Origin: CAZBQG01 sp964493945
GTDB lineage: Bacteria > Pseudomonadota > Alphaproteobacteria > Rhodospirillales > UBA2165
Direction of reading: 5' to 3'
Assembly (NCBI GenBank): GCA_964493945.1
Contig: CAZBQG010000176.1
Location: forward strand, 1 to 9,507
DNA: 9,507 nucleotides
Both the position numbers and the translations under genes were made by a program. Within the stretch, counting starts at the first letter, position 1. Each line of letters starts with the position of its first letter. This document shows, one piece after another, positions 1 through 7,250 of this stretch. The notes beneath the pieces were generated by a model. It did not search any database. It was not told the DNA's origin and was given only the letters and a program-made list of their open reading frames with translations.

Positions 1-67
1 GAATCACGACCAGCCTAACAGAACGTTAATGTGTCAAACTTTTTGCAGATTGGTACAATATTTCCCT

Positions 68-844
68 TCAGAATATTTCCGCGAAGAAGTCGTTCATCAT
101 CGCGTAGGCCCGCTTGGTTACTTTGGCGTTATGCATGGATCGGGCCGGGCGTTTGGCATTTGGGTTGGTAAAGGAATGAACGGTGCCCGAGAAGGCGACC
201 ATCTGCCAATCCACCTTGGCTGCCGTCAGTTCCGCCTCCAAGGCATCGCGCTTCGCCTTGGGCGCCGCCGGATCGTCCGCCCCGTGCAAGATCAAGACCT
301 TGGCCTTGATGTTGGCACCTTTGGGGTTGGTATTGAGGCTGCCATGGAAGGTGACCACGCCCTTCACGTTGCGTCCGCTACGCGCCATCTCCAGCACGTT
401 GTCACCGCCGAAGCAGAAACCGATGGCCGCCACCCTGGATTTATCGACCACGCCCTGCTTGGTGCCCGCATCGAGCAGCATGTCCATGGCCTTGTTCACC
501 CGGCTGCGGTGGAGCGCGTTGTTCTTGCGCAGCATGCCCGAGCTTTTGCGGGCATCCTTGAACCCCTTGGGCCGGTTCTTGACGCCATACATATCGGCCA
601 CGAACATGACATATTTGCTGCCCGCCAGAAGCTTGGCCTTGGCCACGGCGCCCTTGGTCACGTCCATCCAATTGGGCGCCATGAGCACGGCGGGGCGCTT
701 TGTGGTGACGCTGTCGTCATAGACCAGCACACCTTGAGAATCCGTGCTGCCCAAATTATAGGAACCCCGTTTCTCAACCATTCCGGCCAGGGCAGGGCCG
801 CTGAGTAACAGGCCAAGAGTCAATCCCAGTATGAATTTTTTCAT
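68..844 (-). CDS. Exported dienelactone hydrolase family protein
   Basis: This is an alpha/beta-hydrolase of the dienelactone hydrolase family, 258 aa from the chosen start. The nucleophile motif GFCFGG places Cys144. Asp191 (in HGADDP) and His223 (in SGTVHSF) complete the Cys-Asp-His triad. The N-terminus MKKFILGLTLGLLLSGPALA is a clear Sec signal peptide with an ALA cleavage site and no lipobox Cys, so the protein is probably periplasmic, whereas the classical enzyme is cytosolic. An in-frame ATG four codons upstream (856) is less likely, because its bases form the GGAGG Shine-Dalgarno five bases before the ATG at 844. The gene lies 92 bases downstream of the CocE-like hydrolase on the same strand and may be co-transcribed with it. 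The family is known to open lactones and hydrolyse some esters; the substrate here cannot be told. Confidence 0.93.
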   Translation of the reverse strand: MKKFILGLTLGLLLSGPALAGMVEKRGSYNLGSTDSQGVLVYDDSVTTKRPAVLMAPNWMDVTKGAVAKAKLLAGSKYVMFVADMYGVKNRPKGFKDARKSSGMLRKNNALHRSRVNKAMDMLLDAGTKQGVVDKSRVAAIGFCFGGDNVLEMARSGRNVKGVVTFHGSLNTNPKGANIKAKVLILHGADDPAAPKAKRDALEAELTAAKVDWQMVAFSGTVHSFTNPNAKRPARSMHNAKVTKRAYAMMNDFFAEIF

Positions 845-936
845 TTGTGCCTCCATCCATGATTGAGGTGAATTTGTAGCTGGGAATTCAATTTAGGTGA
901 AGTGGTTGGGGCCTTGCAAGCAGCCCGGTACGCCTG
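845..936 (-). promoter_or_regulatory. Gap between the two hydrolase genes, weak promoter possible
   Basis: This 92-base gap separates the stop of the CocE-like gene from the start of the dienelactone hydrolase gene. Read on the minus strand it has TTGCAA (914-919), an 18-base spacer and TAAATT (890-895), each matching 4 of 6 sigma70 consensus bases. It could be a weak internal promoter. There is no convincing terminator hairpin, so read-through from the upstream gene is equally possible. Confidence 0.22.
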
Positions 937-2604
937 TCAAACCCCGTCACCGGCGGGAATCACTGGAATCAAAAGGTATGACGGATAACGCCCGCCTCCA
1001 TGGATGACATGCTGTCCAACATTTACCGTTTCCGCATGATGATAGCGGTACATGAAGTCGATGATGTCATAACCCTGGATCACCAGTTGAAGCTGCTCGC
1101 CAGCCCCAAAGGCGGTGCCCGAAGGCAGAATTTCGATATCCAGAGGCACCACCTCGCCTTCGCTCAATTCCAAAAGCTGTTCATGTTTGAGCCAGGGTTG
1201 GGCAGGGGTGGATTTCTCCTCATCCAGTTCCCGGTGCGAGGCACGCAACCAGCCGTGACCTACCATGCCTTCCTCGAAATGATTGAAATCTAGGAAATGC
1301 ACTTCCTTGCCGTTCGCCTCCATTTTTCTGATGCCCACCTGCAGGTCCATGTCCGCCGCACCCTTGGCTTCCACCCAAACTGTTAGCTTCATCGGCCCCA
1401 CCAACTCGGTGCGTTCGGTGAAAGTATGATTAAAGCTGCACCCATCCATCTCGCTTTCGCTTTCGAGGGCGCTGTAGGTGACGGAGCTATCCTCTTCAGG
1501 TGCCGCCAGATCCAGGGTGCCGGAGGCGGGATTCAGATAGAGTTCCCTGTATTCGGTGCCGGGCACGGGAAAGTCATCGGCGAAGCGGAAACGGCCCTCG
1601 AAAAACCGTTCCCGGACCTCGAAGCGCACGCGGGGGATATCCCGGATGCCCGTATCCTCGCCTTTCAGGAAACAATCCAGGAAGCGCCGCTGGCGTTCCA
1701 GGCATTCCCTTGCATAGTAATATTCCCATTCCTTGCGGCCATGGATTTCGAGCCATTTGTCGCCAGAAGAAATCTGCTTGAAACCTTCTATGCCCCCTCG
1801 GTTATGCAATTGGGACGACCAGCTGGCACAGACATAGGCCGGCACCTGGATGTTGGTCAAATCCGGATGTTTGGTCTTCCAGAACTCATCCAATAACGGA
1901 TGTTCGGCTTGGGCGGCGATCATGTCCTGGCCGGTTGCGCCTTCGCTGACGATGCCCGATTTCGGATCATTCGTCCGGCCCATATAGTTGCGGTAAAAGC
2001 CCGTATCGGGAAGCCCCGCGTGAAAGGCCCATTCCCGGTAGGGATCGCTCAAGCCCTCCCAAGGGACTATGGCCTTTAAATGAAAAGGCTTTTCCGCCGC
2101 ACCCAGCCACTGGGTGATGGCCAGATAGGAAACGCCGTTGGCGCCCACATTTCCGTCGCACCAGGTTTGCGCTGCTGCCCATTCCACCAGATCGTGAAAG
2201 TCGCGCCCGATCTGCGGCGAAAAATGTTCGAAATGCTCACCACCCGAGCCCCCCGTGGCCCGGCAATTGGCGGCCAGCACCGCATAGCCATGGGGCACCC
2301 AATAGACCGGATCGGGTGCCTCGAAGGCGGCCCATTCCGATACCCTTATGACGCCGGTATTGGGAATGCGGTCATAATCGCCAAAGGCCGGAAAGCGGTC
2401 CTTGATGGCCGGCGCCAGATAAAGAATGACCGGGTAGCGGCCTTCCCCCTCGGGCCGGAACAGATTGGCCGACAGGCTGACCCCGTCGCTCATTTCGGCA
2501 CTGACATTGCGCTCCAGGATGATATTTGTGTCCTTCGGAATGCCATAGACATTGGACACCTGGGTCTCGCCAACATTGATGATTTCCTGGGTTTTCTCAG
2601 CCAT
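937..2604 (-). CDS. CocE/NonD family hydrolase (peptidase S15-like)
   Basis: This is an alpha/beta-hydrolase of 555 aa, of the X-Pro dipeptidyl-peptidase / cocaine esterase type. The nucleophile elbow GANGVSYLAITQW places Ser159. His288 (in WLEIHGRKEW) fits the catalytic His. The Asp normally found shortly before it is not obvious: the aligned stretch reads ASWSSQLHNRGG (260-271). After about residue 330 comes the jelly-roll C-terminal domain (ELYLNPASGTL and later GEQLQLVIQG). There is no signal peptide, so it is probably cytoplasmic. The ATG at 2604 is chosen because AGGAGG lies eight bases upstream and the text MSDGVSLSANLFRP begins the known fold soon after. The frame stays open for 46 more codons to 2742 but without family similarity. 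Family members cleave esters, amides or Xaa-Pro peptides; the substrate here is unknown. Confidence 0.92.
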   Translation of the reverse strand: MAEKTQEIINVGETQVSNVYGIPKDTNIILERNVSAEMSDGVSLSANLFRPEGEGRYPVILYLAPAIKDRFPAFGDYDRIPNTGVIRVSEWAAFEAPDPVYWVPHGYAVLAANCRATGGSGGEHFEHFSPQIGRDFHDLVEWAAAQTWCDGNVGANGVSYLAITQWLGAAEKPFHLKAIVPWEGLSDPYREWAFHAGLPDTGFYRNYMGRTNDPKSGIVSEGATGQDMIAAQAEHPLLDEFWKTKHPDLTNIQVPAYVCASWSSQLHNRGGIEGFKQISSGDKWLEIHGRKEWEYYYARECLERQRRFLDCFLKGEDTGIRDIPRVRFEVRERFFEGRFRFADDFPVPGTEYRELYLNPASGTLDLAAPEEDSSVTYSALESESEMDGCSFNHTFTERTELVGPMKLTVWVEAKGAADMDLQVGIRKMEANGKEVHFLDFNHFEEGMVGHGWLRASHRELDEEKSTPAQPWLKHEQLLELSEGEVVPLDIEILPSGTAFGAGEQLQLVIQGYDIIDFMYRYHHAETVNVGQHVIHGGGRYPSYLLIPVIPAGDGV

Positions 2605-2754
2605 TTCCCGTTCCTCCTGTTTAGCAGGCCTCCTGATGAGCGGATTCCGCCAGCTTGCCGGAGGGCGGGTTGCATGGCAAGAAAGATGAGGCATGGATTT
2701 AACGCCGGGCAGTTGCCATAATCCGGGCCAGGAAGAACTCAAGGGGTTTTAAAA
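2605..2754. promoter_or_regulatory. Divergent intergenic region, hydrolase / GGDEF genes
   Basis: About 150 bases separate two divergent genes and should hold both promoters. The ribosome binding site of the leftward hydrolase gene (AGGAGG, read on the minus strand at 2613-2618) is clear. On the plus strand CATAAT (2717-2722) resembles a -10 box but has no good -35 partner. No confident promoter or operator can be named. Confidence 0.3.
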
Positions 2755-3480
2755 GTGCCGCCAGCCGAGGTTGATAAAACAATGCCAAGTTCCGAAGACC
2801 TGCTGGACAGGTTCGGAAACATTGCCCAGCGCCTGCGCGGTGCCATGAATAACGGGGACGGCAAGGGCCAGGATTCTTCCGCCCAGGAATTGCACGCGGT
2901 CCTAGAAAGCCTGTTGGCCGGCGCCCGCGAAGCGAAACAAAAGCTGGCTGATCAGGAAGAAAAAATAGCCTTGCTGGAGGAGCTGTCGACCACCGATGAG
3001 CTGACCCAGGTTCTCAACCGGCGCGGCCTGGAGCAGGAATTTAGGAACGTCCTGGGCCGGGCCGACCGGCTGGGTGAGGAAGGCGTGCTGATCTATGTGG
3101 ATCTGGATGAATTCAAGCCGGTCAATGATAAATTTGGCCATGCCGCCGGTGACGAAGTTCTCCGCAGCGTTGCCCGCACCCTTTATGACAGTGTACGCAC
3201 GACCGATAGCGTGGCCCGCATGGGCGGCGATGAATTCTGTGTGTTGTTGGTCAATACGAACCGCCATAACGGATTGACTCGGGCCGAACAATTGGACCAT
3301 GAACTGAACGAACTCAGCGTGGTTTGGGAAGGAAAGCAAATCCATGTGGGCGCCACCTTTGGCGTTCAGGCCTTTGGCAAGGGCGATACGGCCCAGCAGA
3401 TCATAGAAAGCGCCGATAGCTCCATGTACCGCATCAAGCAGGTCAAAGGGCAAAACAGAGCCGCCGGCCGCGCCCGCTGA
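2755..3480 (+). CDS. Soluble GGDEF-domain diguanylate cyclase
   Basis: This protein is predicted to make cyclic di-GMP from two GTP. Counting from the GTG at 2755 (241 aa), the domain begins at the usual TTDELTQVLNRRG (79-91). It continues through the metal-binding YVDLDEFKPVNDKFGHAAGDE (114-134), and has an intact GGDEF active site at 157-161. RTTD (148-151) sits exactly five residues before GGDEF and is the allosteric inhibitory site. The end (ESADSSMYRIKQVKGQNR) is canonical. Residues 1-75 have no membrane segment or recognised sensor domain; about 50-75 looks like a helical, coiled-coil linker. The start is uncertain: GTG 2755 follows AAGGGG by eight bases, while ATG 2782 follows GAGG by eleven and would give 232 aa. 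Its signal input and target are unknown, and no EAL or PilZ gene is nearby. Confidence 0.9.
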   Translation: MPPAEVDKTMPSSEDLLDRFGNIAQRLRGAMNNGDGKGQDSSAQELHAVLESLLAGAREAKQKLADQEEKIALLEELSTTDELTQVLNRRGLEQEFRNVLGRADRLGEEGVLIYVDLDEFKPVNDKFGHAAGDEVLRSVARTLYDSVRTTDSVARMGGDEFCVLLVNTNRHNGLTRAEQLDHELNELSVVWEGKQIHVGATFGVQAFGKGDTAQQIIESADSSMYRIKQVKGQNRAAGRAR

Positions 3481-3496
3481 TTTGCCTTGAGGCAAA
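3481..3496 (+). other. Small hairpin directly after the GGDEF gene stop
   Basis: TTTGCC, loop TTGA, GGCAAA forms a perfect 6-bp stem starting at the first base after the stop codon. It precedes the larger terminator hairpin by a few bases and may stabilise the transcript end. The role is an inference. Confidence 0.35.
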
Positions 3497-3499
3497 AGG

Positions 3500-3524
3500 A
3501 AAGGCCGCCACAAGGGCGGCCTTT
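3500..3524. terminator. Bidirectional rho-independent terminator
   Basis: AAAGGCCGCC and GGCGGCCTTT form a perfect 10-bp stem around the five-base loop ACAAG. On the plus strand the stem ends in TTT and then CGCG, a short tail for the GGDEF transcript. On the minus strand it is followed by CCTTTT, giving a longer T-rich tail, so it also suits leftward transcripts from the MFS exporter and the small ORF. It sits between these convergent units. Confidence 0.8.
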
Positions 3525-3566
3525 CGCGTGAGGGCCCGTCTTCAGCCCAAACTATTCAGCGCCTGT

Positions 3567-3647
3567 TCAGGCGGACATCCGAGGTTGCTCAAATGCCCCT
3601 GCAACAGGACTGCTGGGCGCCGACAAGGCGCTATACTCACGAGACAT
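3567..3647 (-). CDS. Candidate small protein, 26 aa, strong ribosome binding site
   Basis: I do not recognise this protein. The ORF has 26 codons plus a TGA stop, beginning MSREYSALSAPSSPV and ending EQPRMSA. It is hydrophilic, rich in Ser, Ala and Pro, with no membrane segment or Cys. The case for it is the start region. GAAAGGAGGTGATC, read on the minus strand at 3651-3664, is complementary to the last 14 or so bases of typical bacterial 16S rRNA, and GGAGG lies seven bases before the ATG. It is 72 bases downstream of the MFS exporter stop, in the same direction, and upstream of the terminator at 3500-3524, so it could be the last gene of that transcript. It may be a small protein or an upstream peptide with a regulatory role; a chance ORF behind a chance match is not excluded. 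Confidence 0.45.
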   Translation of the reverse strand: MSREYSALSAPSSPVAGAFEQPRMSA

Positions 3648-3689
3648 CAGATCACCTCCTTTCCGTTGTTGACAGACGGACGGATACTC

Positions 3690-3706
3690 GCACCAGGATT
3701 TGGTGC
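3690..3706. repeat. Short inverted repeat between exporter and small ORF
   Basis: GCACCA, loop GGATT, TGGTGC forms a perfect 6-bp stem with a five-base loop in the gap after the exporter stop. No T-tract follows on either strand, so it is a weak terminator at best. It could instead mark the mRNA 3' boundary of the exporter message or be a protein site. Confidence 0.3.
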
Positions 3707-3719
3707 TGGCAAGGGGAAA

Positions 3720-4988
3720 TCAATATCCGGGTTCCCGAATTTCTTGTTGAATCCCCGCTTCCATGGGCAGGGCGTTGCGGGCGACAAAACGGGCGGCAGC
3801 CAGGAAAATAAGAAAGGCCAGACCCGTGCTGCCGGCCACCGGCAGGCGCAGGCCAAGCATGGTTGCCGCCCATCCGATGATCAGGGCGCCGACGGCCGGG
3901 CCGCTTACATTGATCACGCCTGAGAAACTGATCACTCGGGCGCGCAGCTGGGGTTCGACGGCGTTCTGGATCAAGGTCGTGCCGCACACATGGGCGGTGA
4001 CCAGAAACAGCCCGACCAAAAAAAGTGCTGCCACGGAAATGCCCATATGATCCGTCGCCACGAAGCCGAACATGGCCATCATGGCCAGACCCAGGCTGGT
4101 CAACTCGATCCTCACCAGCCCTTCCATGCGGCCCCGCCTGGCGATCCACAAGGCCCCGATCACGGCGCCGGCCCCGGTCGAAGCGGTGAGCATGGCCAGA
4201 CCGCGGGCGTCCCGGTTAAATACATCGGAGGCAAAACCGGGCAGCATATCCATGTAGGGATTGAGAAAGATGGCCATGACCGCGGCAAGAATTAAGAGTG
4301 CCAGAATGCCGTTGTGTGAGCGGGTATATTGAAACCCGTCGTTGAAATCGGCAAAAAGACTTGTGCGCCCGCCGCGCCTCGGCGGGGGGCGGTCGATCTT
4401 GAGAAGCAAAAAGGAGGTGGCCGCGATCAATTCACCGCAGGCATAGGCGAAGATCGCCCAGGAGATGCCGAAATTGGTGATCAGCACTCCGGCCAGGGCG
4501 GGGCCGACGAAATTGCCGCCGTAATAAGTGGCGCTGTTGACGCCGATGGCCGAAGCCAGATAACGCTTTTCCACCAGGCTGTGGATCATGGCGATACGGG
4601 CCGGCACATTGAAAGCCCGGGTGATGCCGCTGAGGATGACCAGGCCCAAAAGCAGTTCTTCGAAAATGAGGTCACTGGCCACCAAAACCGTAATCACAAT
4701 GCCGATAGCCGCGCCCGAATAGGTGGCCGCGATCAGTTGGGCCCGGTGCCCGAATCGGTCCGCCGTCACCCCCCCGACCGGGCCCAGAAAGACCGTCGGC
4801 AGCATGCCCGAAGCGGCCATCAGCCCAAGCCAGAAGGGCGAATGGGTAAGTTCCCAGGTCAGCCAGCCTAGAGCCAGCCGGTTGACCCAGACGGTGATGG
4901 TGTGGGTCAGGTTACCGATCCAGAATATGCGGTAATTGCGGCTTTCAAACGCCTTGGCGATGCCGCCGAACCCCGAACCCAGTGTCAT
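3720..4988 (-). CDS. MFS transporter, MFS_3 (EntS-like) exporter family
   Basis: This is an inner-membrane major facilitator of 422 aa, about the usual 400-430 for the family. It opens with FESRNYRIFWIGNLTHTITV, the typical first helix of the MFS_3 group (enterobactin-exporter-like). The motif-A loop GGVTADRFGHRAQL at 72-85 is well kept. The central loop (about 198-215) is short and basic, RPPPRRGGR. The second half carries the family texts GLAMLTASTGAGAVIGAL and GTTLIQNAVEPQLRARVISFSG (only partly quoted). The ATG at 4988 is preferred over the upstream one at 5096: the 36 extra residues have no family similarity and no ribosome binding site, while AAAGG lies eleven bases before 4988. The gene is divergent from the hydantoinase operon, which suggests linked control and perhaps export of a related compound. 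The cargo is unknown. Confidence 0.9.
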   Translation of the reverse strand: MTLGSGFGGIAKAFESRNYRIFWIGNLTHTITVWVNRLALGWLTWELTHSPFWLGLMAASGMLPTVFLGPVGGVTADRFGHRAQLIAATYSGAAIGIVITVLVASDLIFEELLLGLVILSGITRAFNVPARIAMIHSLVEKRYLASAIGVNSATYYGGNFVGPALAGVLITNFGISWAIFAYACGELIAATSFLLLKIDRPPPRRGGRTSLFADFNDGFQYTRSHNGILALLILAAVMAIFLNPYMDMLPGFASDVFNRDARGLAMLTASTGAGAVIGALWIARRGRMEGLVRIELTSLGLAMMAMFGFVATDHMGISVAALFLVGLFLVTAHVCGTTLIQNAVEPQLRARVISFSGVINVSGPAVGALIIGWAATMLGLRLPVAGSTGLAFLIFLAAARFVARNALPMEAGIQQEIREPGY

Positions 4989-5068
4989 GGATGTATTTGC
5001 CTTTCCGCCCAGCTTTAATGCGAACCTATCACCGAACGGCTTTTTGTTCTTGAAATAATTTGTAGCCC

Positions 5069-5094
5069 GCCCGGCGGCTTGACCTTCGCCGGGC
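5069..5094. promoter_or_regulatory. 8-bp inverted repeat, candidate operator
   Basis: GCCCGGCG and CGCCGGGC form a perfect 8-bp inverted repeat around a ten-base centre (GCTTGACCTT). It lies in the gap between the divergent exporter and hydantoinase genes, with its right arm ending one base before the predicted -35 box at 5096. A regulator bound here could affect both genes. In RNA it would form a stem-loop in the exporter leader. No regulator gene is present in the window. Confidence 0.35.
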
Positions 5095-5095
5095 A

Positions 5096-5123
5096 TTGTC
5101 AGGCCGGAAAGTTCGGTTAGAAT
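5096..5123 (+). promoter_or_regulatory. Sigma70-like promoter for the hydantoinase operon
   Basis: TTGTCA (5096-5101) and TAGAAT (5118-5123) each match five of six consensus bases and are separated by 16 bases. The predicted transcript would start around 5130, giving a leader of about 30 bases. TAAGGA at 5150-5155 then serves as the ribosome binding site for the ATG at 5163. Confidence 0.5.
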
Positions 5124-5162
5124 GCCGCTAAATTTAACAAGCGGGCTTCTAAGGAAACTTAT

Positions 5163-7250
5163 ATGCAGGGCTGCAGGCTGGCGGTGGATATTGGGGGCAC
5201 TTTCACCGACGTTGTTCTCGAACTTCCCGATGATCGAACGGTTTCAGGCAAGGTTCTGACCACTCTTGGCGCGCCGGAGAAAGGCGTGTTGGAGGGAATT
5301 ACGCGCCTCATGTCCCAGGTGGGCGTGGCGCCCGGCGACATTTCCATGGTGCTTCATGGCACGACCCTGGCGACCAACGCCATCATTGAGCGGACTGGCC
5401 CCCGCACGGCATTGCTGACGACGGAAGGGTTCCGCGACACGCTGGAATTCGCCCTTGGGCACCGGTTCGATCAATATGATCTGGAACTGGTCCGGCCCGG
5501 TCCGCTGATCGAACGCCGCCTCCGGCTTGAAGTGGGCGAACGCATGGCGTCGGATGGTTCAGTATTGAAGGAGCTGGACGAAGACGGGGTGCTGCGGGCC
5601 GCCGAATTTATAAAGTCGGAAAACATCCAATCCCTGGCCGTCTGTTTTCTCCATTCCTATGCCAACGGCGGCCACGAAGCCCGCGCCCGGGAAATCCTGA
5701 AAGGCGAATGCCCCGATCTGTACGTCTCCCTGTCCCACGAAGTTTGCCCAGAGATCAGGGAATACGAACGCACATCGACGACCGCCGCCAATGCCTATGT
5801 ACAGCCCATGATGGTCGGTTATCTGACCGGGTTGGCCGAGAGTCTTTCGGCTATCGGTCTCGAATGCCCCTTGCTGTTGATCATGTCCACGGGCTCGCTC
5901 ACTTCTATTGAGACGGCCATCCGCTTGCCCATCCGTCTGGTGGAATCCGGGCCCGCAGGGGGCGCCATTCTGGGCCAGCATATCGCCCGCGAACTGGATG
6001 CGGATCAATCCATCGCCTTCGATATGGGCGGCACCACGGCCAAGATCGTGCTGCTTAACGATTTCGAGGCGCGCCATTCCCGCTCCATGGAAGTGGCCCG
6101 CGCCCACAGCTTCATGCCGGGCAGCGGTATTCCCTTGCGCATGCCGGTCATCGATATGATCGAAATCGGTGCGGGCGGCGGCTCCATCGCCAGCCTGGAT
6201 CAATTGCGCCGCATCGCCGTCGGCCCGGAAAGTGCGGGCTCCAACCCCGGTCCCGCCTGCTATGGGTTGGGCGGCATACTCCCCACCGTGACCGATGCGG
6301 ATCTTATTTTAGGCAAGCTGGACCCGGATGAATTCGCCGGCGGCACCATGAAACTGGATGAGGCCGGAGCCCGGGCGGCCATGGAACGGGATCTGGGCGC
6401 TCCGCTCGGCCTTCAGGTGCAGGAAGCCGCCGCTGGGCTGGCCGAGATCGTCGATGAGAACATGGCCAATGCCACCCGGGTCAATGCCGCCGATCATGGC
6501 GATCAGGTGGAGACCCGGGTTCTCATCGCCACCGGCGGTGCCGCCCCCCTTCATGCGGCGCGCATCGCCGAAAAACTATCCATCGACAAGATCGTCATTC
6601 CGGCCGATGCGGGCGTCGGCTCGGCTTACGGATTTCTCATGGCGCCCGTCGCCTACGAGGCCGTCCGCTCCCAGGTTCTTTTCATGGATGATTTCAAGGG
6701 GGCCACGGTCAATTCGATTTTTGCCGATCTACGCCGGGAGGCCGCAGAGGTGCTGGAGCTGGCCAGTACCAGCAGTGATTTCAAGGAACGCAGATATGTT
6801 GAAATGCGCTATCTGGGGCAGGGACATGATCTGACGGTGGAAATCCCATCGCAAAATTATGGCGACGGCGATCATGCCTTGTTGGAGCAGTTGTTTCACC
6901 AAACCTATGAAAAGAACTTCAACCGCACCATTCCCAATCTGGGCGCCCAGGCCCTGACCTGGACTTTGGTGTTGTTTCTGGACGAGCCGGAAGATGCACT
7001 CCAGGCAGGAAAAGAGCGCCCATCCGGAACCCAGGCCAAACCCGAGGGAGCCCGAGAGATTTTCGATACGGGGCTGGGCCGGACCGTGAAGGCTGATGTG
7101 ATCAGCCGCCAGAGTCTGTCACCCGGCACTGAATTCTCAGGCCCGGCGATCATCACGGAAGAACAGACCACCACCTATCTGCCGCCCGCATTTTCGGGCT
7201 GGATCAACGCCAACCACCATCTCATCATGGAACGGCGGGAAGAGGAATGA
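5163..7250 (+). CDS. Hydantoinase/oxoprolinase family protein, subunit A (HyuA-type)
   Basis: This is the ATP-binding subunit of the hydantoinase/5-oxoprolinase/acetone-carboxylase superfamily, 695 aa, a normal length. The N-terminal domain (about 4-185) starts with the phosphate loop DIGGTFTDVV at 9-18 and has HGTTLATNAIIERTG (65-79). The central ATPase-fold domain (about 200-495) has ESGPAGGAILG, DMGGTTAKIVLL (287-298), IGAGGGSIA (335-343), GPESAGSNPGPACYG, ATGGAAPLHAARIAEKL and GVGSAYGFL. Residues from about 505 form the usual C-terminal domain (RYLGQGHDLTVEIP, then TEEQTTTYLPP). The subunit pairs with the next gene product and is expected to activate a cyclic or carbonyl substrate with ATP in the cytosol. 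TAAGGA seven bases upstream supports the start. Substrate could be a hydantoin, 5-oxoproline or a similar ring; the sequence alone does not decide. Confidence 0.95.
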   Translation: MQGCRLAVDIGGTFTDVVLELPDDRTVSGKVLTTLGAPEKGVLEGITRLMSQVGVAPGDISMVLHGTTLATNAIIERTGPRTALLTTEGFRDTLEFALGHRFDQYDLELVRPGPLIERRLRLEVGERMASDGSVLKELDEDGVLRAAEFIKSENIQSLAVCFLHSYANGGHEARAREILKGECPDLYVSLSHEVCPEIREYERTSTTAANAYVQPMMVGYLTGLAESLSAIGLECPLLLIMSTGSLTSIETAIRLPIRLVESGPAGGAILGQHIARELDADQSIAFDMGGTTAKIVLLNDFEARHSRSMEVARAHSFMPGSGIPLRMPVIDMIEIGAGGGSIASLDQLRRIAVGPESAGSNPGPACYGLGGILPTVTDADLILGKLDPDEFAGGTMKLDEAGARAAMERDLGAPLGLQVQEAAAGLAEIVDENMANATRVNAADHGDQVETRVLIATGGAAPLHAARIAEKLSIDKIVIPADAGVGSAYGFLMAPVAYEAVRSQVLFMDDFKGATVNSIFADLRREAAEVLELASTSSDFKERRYVEMRYLGQGHDLTVEIPSQNYGDGDHALLEQLFHQTYEKNFNRTIPNLGAQALTWTLVLFLDEPEDALQAGKERPSGTQAKPEGAREIFDTGLGRTVKADVISRQSLSPGTEFSGPAIITEEQTTTYLPPAFSGWINANHHLIMERREEE

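Noticed and set aside
31..59. GTGTCA, 17-base spacer, TACAAT on the plus strand
   Set aside because: It resembles a promoter but would only transcribe antisense into the 3' end of the hydrolase gene; with A+T-rich DNA here it is probably chance.
1..67. Search for a terminator downstream of the dienelactone hydrolase gene
   Set aside because: Only a 4-bp stem (ATTG/CAAT) is present, without a T-tract; nothing else is supportable in this edge.
29..808. Long plus-strand open frame opposite the dienelactone hydrolase
   Set aside because: The protein is His- and Gly-rich without family features and lies entirely antisense to a well-supported gene; it is a by-product of codon bias.
2605..2742. 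46-codon N-terminal extension of the CocE-like hydrolase
   Set aside because: It lacks family similarity and a ribosome binding site, whereas the ATG at 2604 has AGGAGG at good spacing.
3650..3664. GATCACCTCCTTTC on the plus strand, identical to the 3' end of 16S rRNA
   Set aside because: The upstream bases do not match the conserved helix 45 region of 16S rRNA, and no rRNA sequence lies nearby. It is better explained as a Shine-Dalgarno read on the minus strand.
3669..3674. Perfect TTGACA hexamer on the plus strand
   Set aside because: No -10-like sequence follows at 15-19 bases, and there is no rightward gene to serve.
4989..5096. 36-codon N-terminal extension of the MFS transporter
   Set aside because: It is hydrophilic, has no ribosome binding site, and runs through the inverted repeat; the family fold starts after the ATG at 4988.
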